64,000 nt of DNA from Aldrovandia affinis (lineage: Eukaryota > Chordata > Actinopteri > Notacanthiformes > Halosauridae), in NCBI GenBank assembly GCA_029706075.1, contig JAINUG010000014.1, positions 6,365,838-6,429,837 of the forward strand, given 5' to 3'. Shown here piece after piece: positions 1 through 8,165 of this stretch (position 1 is the first letter of the stretch; the number at the start of each line of letters is the position of its first letter). The notes under the pieces were generated by a model. It ran no database searches and was not told where the DNA came from. It saw nothing but the letters and a program-made list of their open reading frames with translations. The position numbers were made by a program, and so were the translations under genes.

Positions 1-214
1 AATGAACGGCTCTTCCGATAACAGATAAACAAACTGCACGTTAGGTGGAGCTGCATTGGAATCAGTGGGTCTACCTCTCCGTGCTGGCTGAGAGTGTGTC
101 TCAGAATACACGGACACAGCAACTTAACCTGGGGAAGTGTGTCATTCGCTTATTACAACCTCTGTGTGGGCTATCAAGTTTTGCCCCTTGAATTGGGAGT
201 GACGGTGTCGATGG

Positions 215-298
215 TTACACGCGCAGCCCGCTTGCTCCCAGTAGCCAGCCAATACCGTCCACAACCCCAGACAGTGACTCTGATACTGTGTCCTGGAC
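215..298 (-). CDS. fbxo4: FBXO4 last coding exon 7 (residues 348-374)
   Basis: Acceptor CTGATTTCAG. It encodes VQDTVSESLSGVVDGIGWLL and ends in TAA at 217-215. This lines up with the mammalian C-terminal segment beginning VQDTEAE. The 3' UTR continues towards the window edge; I see no clear poly(A) signal in the 214 bases available. Confidence 0.88.
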   Translation of the reverse strand, partial: VQDTVSESLSGVVDGIGWLLGASGLRV

Positions 299-3200
299 CT
301 GAAATCAGAGATCACACTAATCAAACTATGTGATCAATTAAACCAGTGGACCCCCCTCCAAACCCTGGCCCTGGAGAGCCACAGGGTCTGCTGGATTTTG
401 TTTTCACAAATGGGCAACCAATTCTGACCCAAGAGACCAGGGAGGTATTTCACAAACTGGGATTAAGGAGTTAGCTGGCTAACTTTTCAACGGTAAATAT
501 TTTAAAAGAAAATCAGGCCTACAATCCAATAAGATATTATCCTAATCAAAATATTTCCAAAGGTTGGCTGATCAACTCCCTAATCTATCTTTGTGAAACA
601 CCCACCAGGTATCAATTGTTAATAAATTGTTTTTAATAAATAAAAAACGGTTTTAATTAATTTAATTTAATCAATTAGGTTGCTGGGTAACAAGAAAAAC
701 CAGCAGACCATCTGGGACCATTAACAAGGGACCCCTGAATGAACACAAAAACATTGTGAATAATTAAGGGACAGGAAGATTCTGGGGCTTCATGTACCCC
801 AAAATTATGTCTCCATGAAGTGTCACCTCACCGTCCAGGGGTTCTGCAGCTGCCGCAGATTCAGCTGATGGGCCAAAAGGATGCAGGGGGTCCGGGTTCC
901 GGTTCCGGTTCCGCCAGGCCCCTCCCTGGATACGCAGGACAGCACCAGGACGGGTCGAGACGATGACCCCCACAGGGGGTCCAGCATGGCCTGGAGTTGG
1001 GCCTGCGCCACCTCCGGCGCCCCTCCTTTAAAACGGATGATGTGCAGGTAACGAATCGTCGAGCACAGAGCTCACCTATACGCTGCCAGCAGTCCTGAAG
1101 AGTTTTTTTTATAACATATAAATATAATGCCATTTAGCAGATGCTTTTAACCAAAGCGAGGAGTGAATGCATATATTTTTCAGTATACGTGGTCCCAATG
1201 GGAATCGAACCCACAACCGAAGCCATGCTTTACCTACTGAACCACAAAGAATACACTGACAGTGTACTGCTGTGCACTGTCAGTTTAAATATGGAGCACC
1301 CATCATCAGACCTGTTCCGTTCTACTCCAGCGCATTGACAGCAGGTACTCATATTCCCTGTGCACTTCACACAATACCATCAGCTCAAATGAAAGAATGA
1401 TTAAATAAATAACTCCTACATTGAACACGTAATCAAGCATCAAACGCAAAGGGAGTCACTAACTCATTTACACTGCGTTCTGACGGCACAGACGCACACG
1501 GTCGATGGAAGACCAGAGAGTCATATCCCGGACCACCGTCTCGAACCACCGACCTCAGGGTACCGACAGGTGCCCCCCAACCAACATAGGTCTCAGGGAC
1601 ACAAGAACGCCATGATGCAAAATTGCACGTCTGCCTCTCTCTGTTCCACAGCCAAGATATCTTCAGCGTGCATGTTGACTACGTTGTTCAAATTAATAAA
1701 AAAAACCCAGCTGGTTTTAAATTTTTAAATAAACTTACCCCGTTTCCCCCCTGATTCTTCATTTTTCTCCCAGTTAGGAATGTCTTATTTGTAACACTGT
1801 CTCATTGCTTCATCGTCAATCGTTAATTAGGGAGATCGCTTAATTACAACTAAAGTGATTTACTGTGAAGAGCATAAAGGGTAATGCGATCAAGTCTGAC
1901 ACAATGACAGGACACCCACAAGTCTGAGGGAAACGCATCAGCCCTGTGGAGTGTCATTTTCACAGTGTGCCTAATACACAAATCAAAGAGGCTCTTTCCA
2001 CACTCCTGACAATTATTCCTTTGGACTGAAGATGGGGAATTTTGAGATATCTTTTTTGGTGGAATGCTCACAAATATCTGGCAACCTTTCCCCAGAAGCG
2101 AGTCCCGAGCAGATGGATGTGTTGGTTATGTCCCGGGGACACCTTACCTCTCCCGGTTTCAGCGTTAGCCACGTAGATGAACCCGTCCACGGCTCGACAC
2201 ACTTCCTGGACAAAGGGCGCGATGCTGTAAACGGGGCTGTCTGTCTGTCCGTCTCCCTCCTGGACAAATAGCCTGCTGTGCACGTTCTGCCGCTCCAGGC
2301 GTGCCCTCTCCCTCTCTATACTGCCCAAAACAAACACGGCTGCCAGGGTTTATGGGCTGCCTCCACAAATCGTGATCCTGCCTTCCAAATCAACACCAAC
2401 TCACCTGTTGTTTGAGTACAGGACCAAAATGTTGAATTTGTGCTGATCGTGGAACACGAAGCTAACTCCAGATCCAACACCTGAAACAGTAGAAATATAA
2501 ACAACAGCATGATAAACACAAATATCATTCATTATCAGGTTTATGACTTGATTCAGCCAATCAGGTGGATTTATTTAATTAACAAAGTTAAAATGTAAAG
2601 GCAACAACAGGGGAGATAAGACCTTAACATTATGAGAAGTCAGAACAATAAAATCCTGTAGATCATAGTTTTCTTCTATATCAGACACAAGTTATATTTT
2701 CCTACCTGACATGTTTCGACGGCAATACTTCCGTCTTCGTCAGAGGGGTCACTGGATGGTATGTGACGTGTCTTAAGCAGCTGATGTTATTTATAGAGGC
2801 GTGATCGTCCTGTCAGATTTGACAGGACGACCACGCCCCCCGCTGTCATTTCGCCGTTTGAGAACGCTGCTCCAGGTGGTGGAAAGCATGTATGCCCCCT
2901 CGTCCCGGTTCATCGTCGTTTGCGCTCGCTTTCTAATTTCCACTGCCTCCATAATCCAGCACTGATGTTTGTTGTCCTGGGTGCGGATGACTTTGGCCTT
3001 ATTCCAGTCCATGATGTGATTCTCCCGTTTGCAGTGATCTGTGATTGCCGATTTGAGATTTTCTTGTAGTGCCTGTTCCTTTATAGCCCGTGTCTGTCTT
3101 TTTGCTGTCTCCTTCTCGCATTCCTTTTGGTGCTCTTTTTTGCGGGTGATGAATGACCGACCTGTTTCTCCTATGTATGATTTATTGCATGATTGACATG

Positions 3201-6200
3201 GTATTTCGTAGATGATGTTGCATTTGTTGTCCGGGTTGATTTTGTCTTTCGGGTGCACTAATAATTGTCTGAGTTTTAGGGGCATACATGCTTTCCACCA
3301 CCTGGAGCAGCGTTCTCAAACGGCAAAATGACAAATCTGACAGGACGATCATGCCTCTATAAATAACATCAGCTGCTTAAGACACGTCACATACCATCCA
3401 GTGACCCCTCTGACGAAGACGGAAGTATTGCCGTCGAAACATGTCAGGTAGGAAAATATAACTTGTGTCTGATATAGAAGAAAACTATGATCTAAGTAAA
3501 TATAGACACTATGAACTTATTTGAACTAATAAAATCCTGTACAACAGAGGTGGTGAGCAGAAAAACTTAGCAAGTAACAACTCAAGATAAAGCATTAACA
3601 ATTGTATTTGTTTATTTTCACTGAAGCAATAAGATGAGCTTATGAATACAATTGGACAATTCCAAATTTGGAGAAAAAGGGATAAAAGTTTGATAAAAAA
3701 AAAAAAGTATTAGGTAAGTGTTATCAATATATTACTCTTCAGACTACACTTCTACTGAAAAAAAAATACCATATATATATACATAAATAAATGTACTAGC
3801 TTTTCTCTCCCTGTTTTATAGGTGCGGTGTGCATCTGCTGTATCGTTGCTGTACTGATCTCTTGCTCTAGCTGTGATTATTCTTGCCATTTTAAATGCAC
3901 TTATTTAGATAAGTTGCTCTGGATATTTTAAGCATTCTGCTAAATGCCTAAAATGTAAATGTACTATGAATGATCATTATTAATAATAATAATAATCATA
4001 GGGGTGTAGGTGTTGCGCACACACCGTCGATTTGTCGCCGCGGTGTTCCTGCCACCGGCAGCAGGTGTGGGGAGCGCATCATCACGTTCATCAGCGAGAC
4101 CTCCAGCTGCTCCAGGCCTGGGCCAAACATGAGGAAGCGCGGCTCGGCCGCCAGGGACAGGGACTGGAGGAAGGAGGCCACCGCGCCGTGCGCCGCCCTC
4201 GGGGGTCTCCACCGCCGCCTGCACGCCGGGCAGCTCCTCAGATACCTGCCAGAGCGCCCGCGACCATCACACGCTAGCTAGCACAGGGACCTCAACCTCC
4301 AGCCCTGCAGGACGGTCGCCGCGCCACGTCTGCAGGCTTTTGTTCTTTCCTTTCAGTGGCCAAATTAGGCCTCAGAAAAAATATGTGTGTGGACCTGTTA
4401 GCTAATCAATTACCTGATTTCACTAATTAGTTCACCTCCTGGACCACAATGGTAATTAGTCATAATTAGTGTCTGCAGGTATCTGCTCCAGCCCTCGAGA
4501 CATGTAGTTGAATAGCCCTGATTTAAAAGACGCACTTATGTGCTGAAACACACAACAACATGACAACAGACGCTGCAGCAGTCCTGGACACATTACAGAT
4601 TAAAAGACATTAAAAGTGTCTTCTTGATATGGGTGTTTAGCTTCATTAAGTGCAAGGGTGGCCAACCATCTCCCAGGAGGACTGCAGGGTCTTTTTAAAA
4701 ATCAACCTCCAGTTTAGACTCAAGAAACCAGGCGAGGGGAGAAAACTGTGTAACCAGCTGCCTGAACTGGGCTGAATAACGGAAAACCAGCAGGCCCTGG
4801 ACTGGCCATCCATGATTTTTTATTTGTTTCAGATTTTTTCTGTTTTTCTCCCAATTTAGTTCCCAATTACACTGTCCATTTTTTTCTATTTTACCCTCCC
4901 CCACAAACTCACCACCCGCCTCTGTGGGACTAGCCACCTCCCCAAGGCCGGCAATGAACCGCTTCCTCCGAGACGAAACTCGCCTATTATTTTGTCCACA
5001 GGGAAGTCCCCGCGAGCTTGTGCTGGCTCACCCTTCCCCCTTAACCTGGGGCGGTCAAACACCGCCCCCGTTCGGGGCTCCTGGCCAGGGCCGATCTGGC
5101 ACAGTCAAGTTTCAAATCACGACCGTGATAGGCAGCTCACACTTGTAAAGCACCAGTCAAAACGAGTGCATTAGACCGGTGCGCTATCCGAGGCCCAAGG
5201 CCACCCATGATTAGTAACAATTCATTACTCAGTGGAGCCTAGAAAAAATTAAGCAAAGCAAATTAAGCTTAATCAACACAGTCGCACCAAATTAGTTCCA
5301 GTGCCACATTAAAACACACACACAATTACAATAAATTATTAGAAGATTAAATGCAGTGATGTCAAATGAAGATAATATTCAGGCAACGGCTCAATCAAAG
5401 CCAATTCATTGAGAGCTCTGTGAGAGACAAAAAGGGATAAGTCGGTCCCTCAGACAGGGGTGGGCGACTCCGCTCCTGGAGGGCTGTTGTGTATGCCCTG
5501 TTTTTGTTTCCACAAATTACCCTGGTTCAATTAGCTAGTTTCTTGTACACACCCAACGGCGATTCACTCGTAGATCGGAGCACAGTAAAATGTTTCATAT
5601 AGGAACACAACAACAATGTTCAACTGCCATTCATGTGTTTGTCAAGAAATTTAGCTGGCAGGAAATCCTAGAAACAGATACGACCTGATACTTGCCCACC
5701 CTGCCCTGGGAACAAGTCGGAGGGGAACCAACCCACTCTGCCATGAAGTCCTGCCCAGGATCGTAGCGCAGGGGTGTGTCCAGAGCCTCCAGGCGCGGCA
5801 TAGACGTGTGGTCTATGGAAGACCAGAGAGTCATGTCCCGGACGAAGTAGTACCTCCAGAGCAGAGGGTCTCGAACCACCGACCTCCAGTACCGACAGGT
5901 GCCCCCCAACCGACACAGATCTCGGGGACACAAGAACGCCATGATGCGAAATTGCACTTCTGCCTGCGGGAAAAAAAGCGAGCGGAGGTCCTCGACAAGT
6001 TAGTAATACGCAATTAATTATATACGTTAGTTGGCGAACTAGGTCCAGAAAGCCATCAGCTCAGTGTGTCAACGAACCAACCGTCCCGCATTTTCAATGA
6101 AAACGTAACGTTTGTTAACTAAAGTTCCCCCCCGATCGGCTAAATCAAACTTGGCACTTCCTACTTCCACAATCCACACAAACAAAAAGTACAGACCTAC

Positions 6201-6606
6201 CACACGTAACTAAGTCTGCTATGCGATGGTTGTTCTGATAGACGTGACTAGCTAACGTTGCCCGGCAACGCTGGCTAATGCAATTGACCAGTAAATAGTT
6301 ACAAGTTAACTTGGCTAACTAAGATTATCACCTTTTGTCAGCCGTGGGGATTTCAAACAAAACAAAACTGTTTCCCTGACTGATATAACGTTATAACTAA
6401 TTACCCGGCCATGCAGCGAGCGGCAGCAGTTAACTTTAATTAACGTTAATTCTTACCGGTAAACTTTCCAAAATTCCAGGCGCATCGTCCTCCTCCTCCC
6501 CTGTGTTTTTATTCGCGGCGTGTCTTTTGTTTTGGAAATATTTGTCTCTGAACTGCCTCAAGCTTCTTCTGAACGCAGACTCGTTTCCCCACTGAGTCTC
6601 TGACAT
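215..6606 (-). CDS. fbxo4: F-box only protein 4, complete, 7 coding exons
   Basis: Substrate receptor of an SCF (SKP1-CUL1-F-box) ubiquitin ligase. The mammalian protein is reported to act on cyclin D1 and on the telomere protein TRF1. I recognise it by alignment to remembered vertebrate FBXO4. Coding exons run 6606-6457, 5963-5737, 4245-4025, 2480-2405, 2320-2148, 1025-832 and 298-215, all with GT-AG introns and consistent phases, giving 374 codons (human 387). The F-box is about residues 49-95 (LPAEVQFRIMAF, then DPLLWRYYF). The C-terminal atypical small-GTPase-like domain includes EPRFLMFGPGLEQLE, QIDGVGSGVSF, VDGFIYVANAE and RPVLVLSC. The last exon (VQDTVSESLSG...GIGWLL) matches the mammalian C-terminus. 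The start is the first ATG, after CTGAAG, with a plausible N-terminus. Oddities are a short Gly-Thr run (GTGTGT) near residue 320 and a very GC-rich exon 3. RIMOC1 lies upstream on the same strand. Confidence 0.95.
299..831 (-). other. FBXO4 intron 6, with a dispersed-repeat remnant
   Basis: No gene. Bases of about 340-430 resemble the end of the CAGGGGTCT-type non-autonomous DNA element seen complete at 37562-37856 (CCTGGAGAGCCACAGGG). The rest is AT-rich, with a TTAATTAA-like stretch around 620-680. Confidence 0.5.
832..1025 (-). CDS. fbxo4: FBXO4 coding exon 6 (residues 283-347)
   Basis: The acceptor CCGTTTTAAAG is weak and the donor is GTGAGG. The exon encodes AQLQAMLDPLWGSSSRPVLV and, later, LLAHQLNLRQLQNPWT. 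A GGTTCC hexamer repeat near 900 adds a Gly-Thr run that the human protein lacks. If the donor is not used, the frame stops two codons later. Confidence 0.88.
1129..1252 (-). mobile_element. SINE-A copy, internally shortened
   Basis: Read on the minus strand it has a tRNA-like head (GTGGTTCAGTAGGTAAAGC), a B-box (GGTTCGATTCC), then the tail AAGCATCTGCTAAATGGC. It lacks about 15 bp between the A- and B-boxes that other copies have. It lies in FBXO4 intron 5. Confidence 0.8.
1480..1645 (-). pseudogene. Decayed partial duplicate of FBXO4 exon 2
   Basis: Closely matches 5800-5963 (shared words include GGAAGACCAGAGAGTCAT, GACAGGTGCCCCCCAACC and GACACAAGAACGCCATGATG), with an internal deletion of roughly 25 bp and scattered substitutions. 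Homology stops at the exon-2 acceptor, where the pyrimidine tract is replaced by unrelated sequence. It is in the same orientation as the gene, inside its intron 5. Exon 1 is not joined to it, so it is not a simple processed copy. The deletion makes an intact F-box unlikely. Confidence 0.8.
1646..2147. other. Remainder of FBXO4 intron 5, no feature recognised
   Basis: Non-coding, AT-leaning sequence. A short CTCCCAGTTAGGAATG word near 1767 recalls a dispersed repeat that is also seen near 10135. Confidence 0.5.
2148..2320 (-). CDS. fbxo4: FBXO4 coding exon 5 (residues 225-283)
   Basis: Acceptor TTTTGGGCAG, donor GTAAGG. It encodes IERERARLERQ, then YSIAPFVQEV and VDGFIYVANAE. The intron to exon 4 is only 84 bp. 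Confidence 0.92.
2405..2480 (-). CDS. fbxo4: FBXO4 coding exon 4 (residues 200-225)
   Basis: A 76-bp exon between acceptor CTGTTTCAG and donor GTGAGT, encoding VGSGVSFVFHDQHKFNILV. This matches the mammalian segment that follows RQIDG. Confidence 0.92.
2705..2749 (-). ncRNA. Hammerhead-like ribozyme motif, left arm of the Penelope-like element
   Basis: On the minus strand: CTGACGA (2743-2737), stem II GACGG/CCGTC with an 8-nt loop, GAAA (2717-2714), a short stem III region and GTC (2710-2708). Hammerhead motifs are known from Penelope-like element termini. One extra A sits between CTGACGA and the first stem II pair, so activity is uncertain. Confidence 0.6.
2791..3285 (-). pseudogene. GIY-YIG domain fragment of a Penelope-like polyprotein
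   Basis: The open frame encodes a GIY-YIG fold: CNIIYEIPC, SCNKSYIGETGRSF, then TRKKEHQ and, later, an EAVEIRKRA segment carrying the expected glutamate. The N-terminal reverse-transcriptase part is missing, so this is the tail of a truncated element and not a host gene. The last codons lie inside the left inverted arm. Confidence 0.85.
3404..3450 (+). ncRNA. Hammerhead-like ribozyme motif, right arm
   Basis: Mirror copy of the left-arm motif: CTGACGA (3410-3416), stem II GACGG (3418-3422) with CCGTC (3431-3435), GAAA (3436-3439), GTC (3443-3445), and a short stem I from CCT (3407-3409) with AGG (3446-3448). The core is identical to the other arm. Confidence 0.6.
3868..3960 (+). mobile_element. 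SINE tail fragment
   Basis: Degenerate copy of the tail shared by SINE-A (TTGCTCTGGATATTTTAAGC, then TCTGCTAAATGCC). No head is seen. Confidence 0.6.
4025..4245 (-). CDS. fbxo4: FBXO4 coding exon 3 (residues 126-200)
   Basis: The acceptor is CGCTCTGGCAG, with a weak pyrimidine tract, and the donor is GTGTGT. It encodes YLRSCPACRRRW, then EPRFLMFGPGLEQLE and RRQIDG. The exon is strikingly GC- and CpG-rich compared with its AT-rich flanks. A MITE-like element starts about 40 bp upstream of the acceptor, at 4284-4520. Confidence 0.9.
4284..4520. mobile_element. MITE-like element with CAGGG termini
   Basis: Imperfect terminal inverted repeats: CAGGG at the left and CCCTG at the right, each followed inward by GGCTGGAG/CTCCAGCC-like blocks. 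Related in style to the element at 37562-37856. No convincing 8-bp target duplication is visible. It sits just upstream of the FBXO4 exon 3 acceptor. Confidence 0.5.
4817..5195 (-). mobile_element. SINE-C, near full length
   Basis: Minus orientation. The tRNA-like head starts GGCCTCGGATAGCGCACCGG, followed by a body with GGAGCCCCGAACGGGGG and a tail ending AATTGGGAGAAAAAC. It is the longest SINE-C copy in the window. Confidence 0.75.
5456..5560. mobile_element. Fragment of a CAGGGGT-type non-autonomous element
   Basis: CAGGGGTGGGCGACTCCGCT and CTGGAGGGCTG resemble one end of the MITE-like family seen at 37562 and 54930. The other end is not identified. Bases 5196-5455 show no recognised feature. 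Confidence 0.4.
5737..5963 (-). CDS. fbxo4: FBXO4 coding exon 2 (F-box, residues 51-126)
   Basis: The acceptor is TTTCCCGCAG. The exon encodes the F-box core (CPRDLCRLGGTCRYW, DPLLWRYYFVRD) and ends in DFMAE across donor GTGGGT, phase 2. A decayed partial copy of this exon lies at about 1480-1645. Confidence 0.92.
5964..6456 (-). other. FBXO4 intron 1, rich in TAACGTTA words
   Basis: No coding content. Several AACGTTA, GCTAACGTT and CTAGCTAACG words occur here, as in the first introns of the other two genes in the window. Confidence 0.5.
6457..6606 (-). CDS. fbxo4: FBXO4 coding exon 1 (residues 1-50)
   Basis: Begins with ATG at 6606 (MSETQWGNESAF) and ends ESLP followed by donor GTAAGA, phase 0. 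The next exon supplies AEVQF, which completes the LPxxVQ start of the F-box. Confidence 0.9.
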
Positions 6607-6990
6607 CTTCAGATTTCGACTTAAGCTGGCTGTCTATCTTCACTAACGTCCCCCTATCCTAACGACAGAAGTACTACTAGCTGTACGGGCTAGCTAAGAA
6701 ACTGAAACTGGCCATCTAGTGCCAAGCTCTTATTCATTTGAGAGGTATTCGCAAGATGCCTTTTCCATAAATGAAAGCTAGTAGCCTCTCAGATGCTAAC
6801 AAAACAATAAATACGAGTTTACACAGCGCTTTGCTTCGACGAAGGAAGTGGATGTTGTAGTGCAAAAATCGTGACGTTTCAACAGCTGGCATAACAACTT
6901 CCACGAGGACAGCGCGAAGATGTCCACCACCGATTTGCCAAGAGGAGCGTTGCATTATGGTCATTGGAGTTTTCCGCCTATAATGCAATA
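6607..6990 (-). promoter_or_regulatory. FBXO4 5' UTR and promoter region (inferred)
   Basis: Lies directly upstream of the FBXO4 ATG, with no repeats identified in it. It has ETS-like GGAAGTGG near 6844 and another ACTTCC near 6898. No TATA box is apparent. The boundaries are inferred from position only. Confidence 0.4.
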
Positions 6991-7214
6991 TTTGGTGAAT
7001 ACATATTGTACTGTTGAGCCATATTTGATCAGTTAATTGACGAAAGTGGAACAAAAACAGAAGCACAACAAGCTAAATATCATATCCCCATTACAAACCA
7101 GACAACTATGTAGGCTATGATGTTAAATGCAAGACTTTCTGCATCAGTGCAATGCAAAAATGGTCTAACAGAACATTACTATACCAATAAGCTCAAGAAA
7201 ACCACCAAAACATT

Positions 7215-7929
7215 TTTTTAAACCAACATATATTTATTTTCAATGAAGACATAAAAAAACCCAAATGAAATACATTTTAAAAGAATACCAACACTGAGAT
7301 TCTCCGTTTAGATGTATACTATCAAAATATCAAAGTTCCCATTGCAGGGCATTACCTCTGGTCAAAACATGAAAACATAACTTTTTTTTTTTTTTTTTTT
7401 AATAAGTGAAGAAAAAGTCTTTTACACAGCAGAAACAAAACTGTACATACTTTAAAATAGTCATGAATACTGAAGTCTTCAACATAGATGTGTTCCTCTC
7501 CCTCCCTCCCTCCCTCTTTCTATCCCTCCCTCCCTTTAATATATATAAATGCAATTAATTAAAAAACAAAAAACAAAACAAATAAAAGTAATAAATACAA
7601 GCAGCTGCTGCGTGATGTTTCATTCCCAGCTGAATTAAGAACTTTTTACCTTTTTTTTTTTTTATTTTTTCCTTCTTCATTTTTTATTATTATTATTTTT
7701 TTGTTTGTTTGTTTAACCACATTCTCAGAGCAAACACATGGCCAGCCAACAGTCTGGAAGATAAGTGTTTTTTTTTTTAGGGAGAAAGGGGGAGGGGATG
7801 GTGGGAATTATTTTTCTCTTTCCATTTCATTTTTATTTTACAAACACCCTCCCTCTCTTCCCTCTCCCCCTCCCCTCCTCCTCCTCCTCCTCCCTCGCCT
7901 CGTCTCATCTCGTCTCGTCTCCCCCCGGT
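7215..7929 (-). other. RIMOC1 3' UTR (inferred)
   Basis: Follows the RIMOC1 stop codon on the minus strand. A candidate AATAAA is at 7238-7233, with others in the T-rich stretch near 7670. The region is rich in homopolymer runs and, next to the stop codon, has a CCT and CTCGT simple repeat (about 7855-7925; GA-rich in the mRNA). Confidence 0.4.
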
Positions 7930-8165
7930 TTACTGTAGGATGTTGAGAATCTCCTTGGCGTTCTCTGTGTTCCACCCCTGGCCCTGGAGCGGGCCCTCGC
8001 ACACCAGCACATACTTGTGCAAGATCTGGGTCCCGATGTCCCGGAACTGCAGCCTTTCCTCCTTCCGCTCCGTCATCTCCACCCCACAGTCCTCGTACTT
8101 CACCGCCCAGAAGCACATCTCCCCGATGTACATCATGGTCAGCAGGTGGGTGTCTGAAAATATGC
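7930..8165 (-). CDS. rimoc1: RIMOC1 last coding exon 6 (residues 200-277)
   Basis: The acceptor CTTTTAAACAG gives GIFSDTHLLTMMY, as in human. It encodes GEMCFW, KYVLVCEGPL and NAKEILNILQ, then TAA (7932-7930). A 56-bp tandem duplication carries a second copy of the acceptor just upstream. Confidence 0.93.

Larger units (their letters stand above)
2661..3527 (-). mobile_element. Penelope-like retroelement, 5'-truncated, with inverted terminal arms
   Basis: An 867-bp insertion in FBXO4 intron 3, flanked by the 14-bp direct repeat AATAAAATCCTGTA (2647-2660 and 3528-3541). The two ends are long inverted copies of each other (about 2661-2894 and 3283-3496), with an extra insertion of about 25 bp in the left arm. 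Between them, and running into the left arm, is a 164-codon minus-strand frame with a GIY-YIG endonuclease domain. Inverted or direct terminal pseudo-LTRs and GIY-YIG are hallmarks of Penelope-like elements. No reverse transcriptase is present. Confidence 0.85.

Noticed and set aside
1255..1285. Small palindrome ACTGACAGTG...CACTGTCAGT
   Set aside because: A short imperfect inverted repeat beside a SINE, with no sign of function.
2791..3285. GIY-YIG protein as a host gene
   Set aside because: It lies between inverted terminal arms with target duplications and lacks its N-terminal domain, so it is a truncated retroelement.
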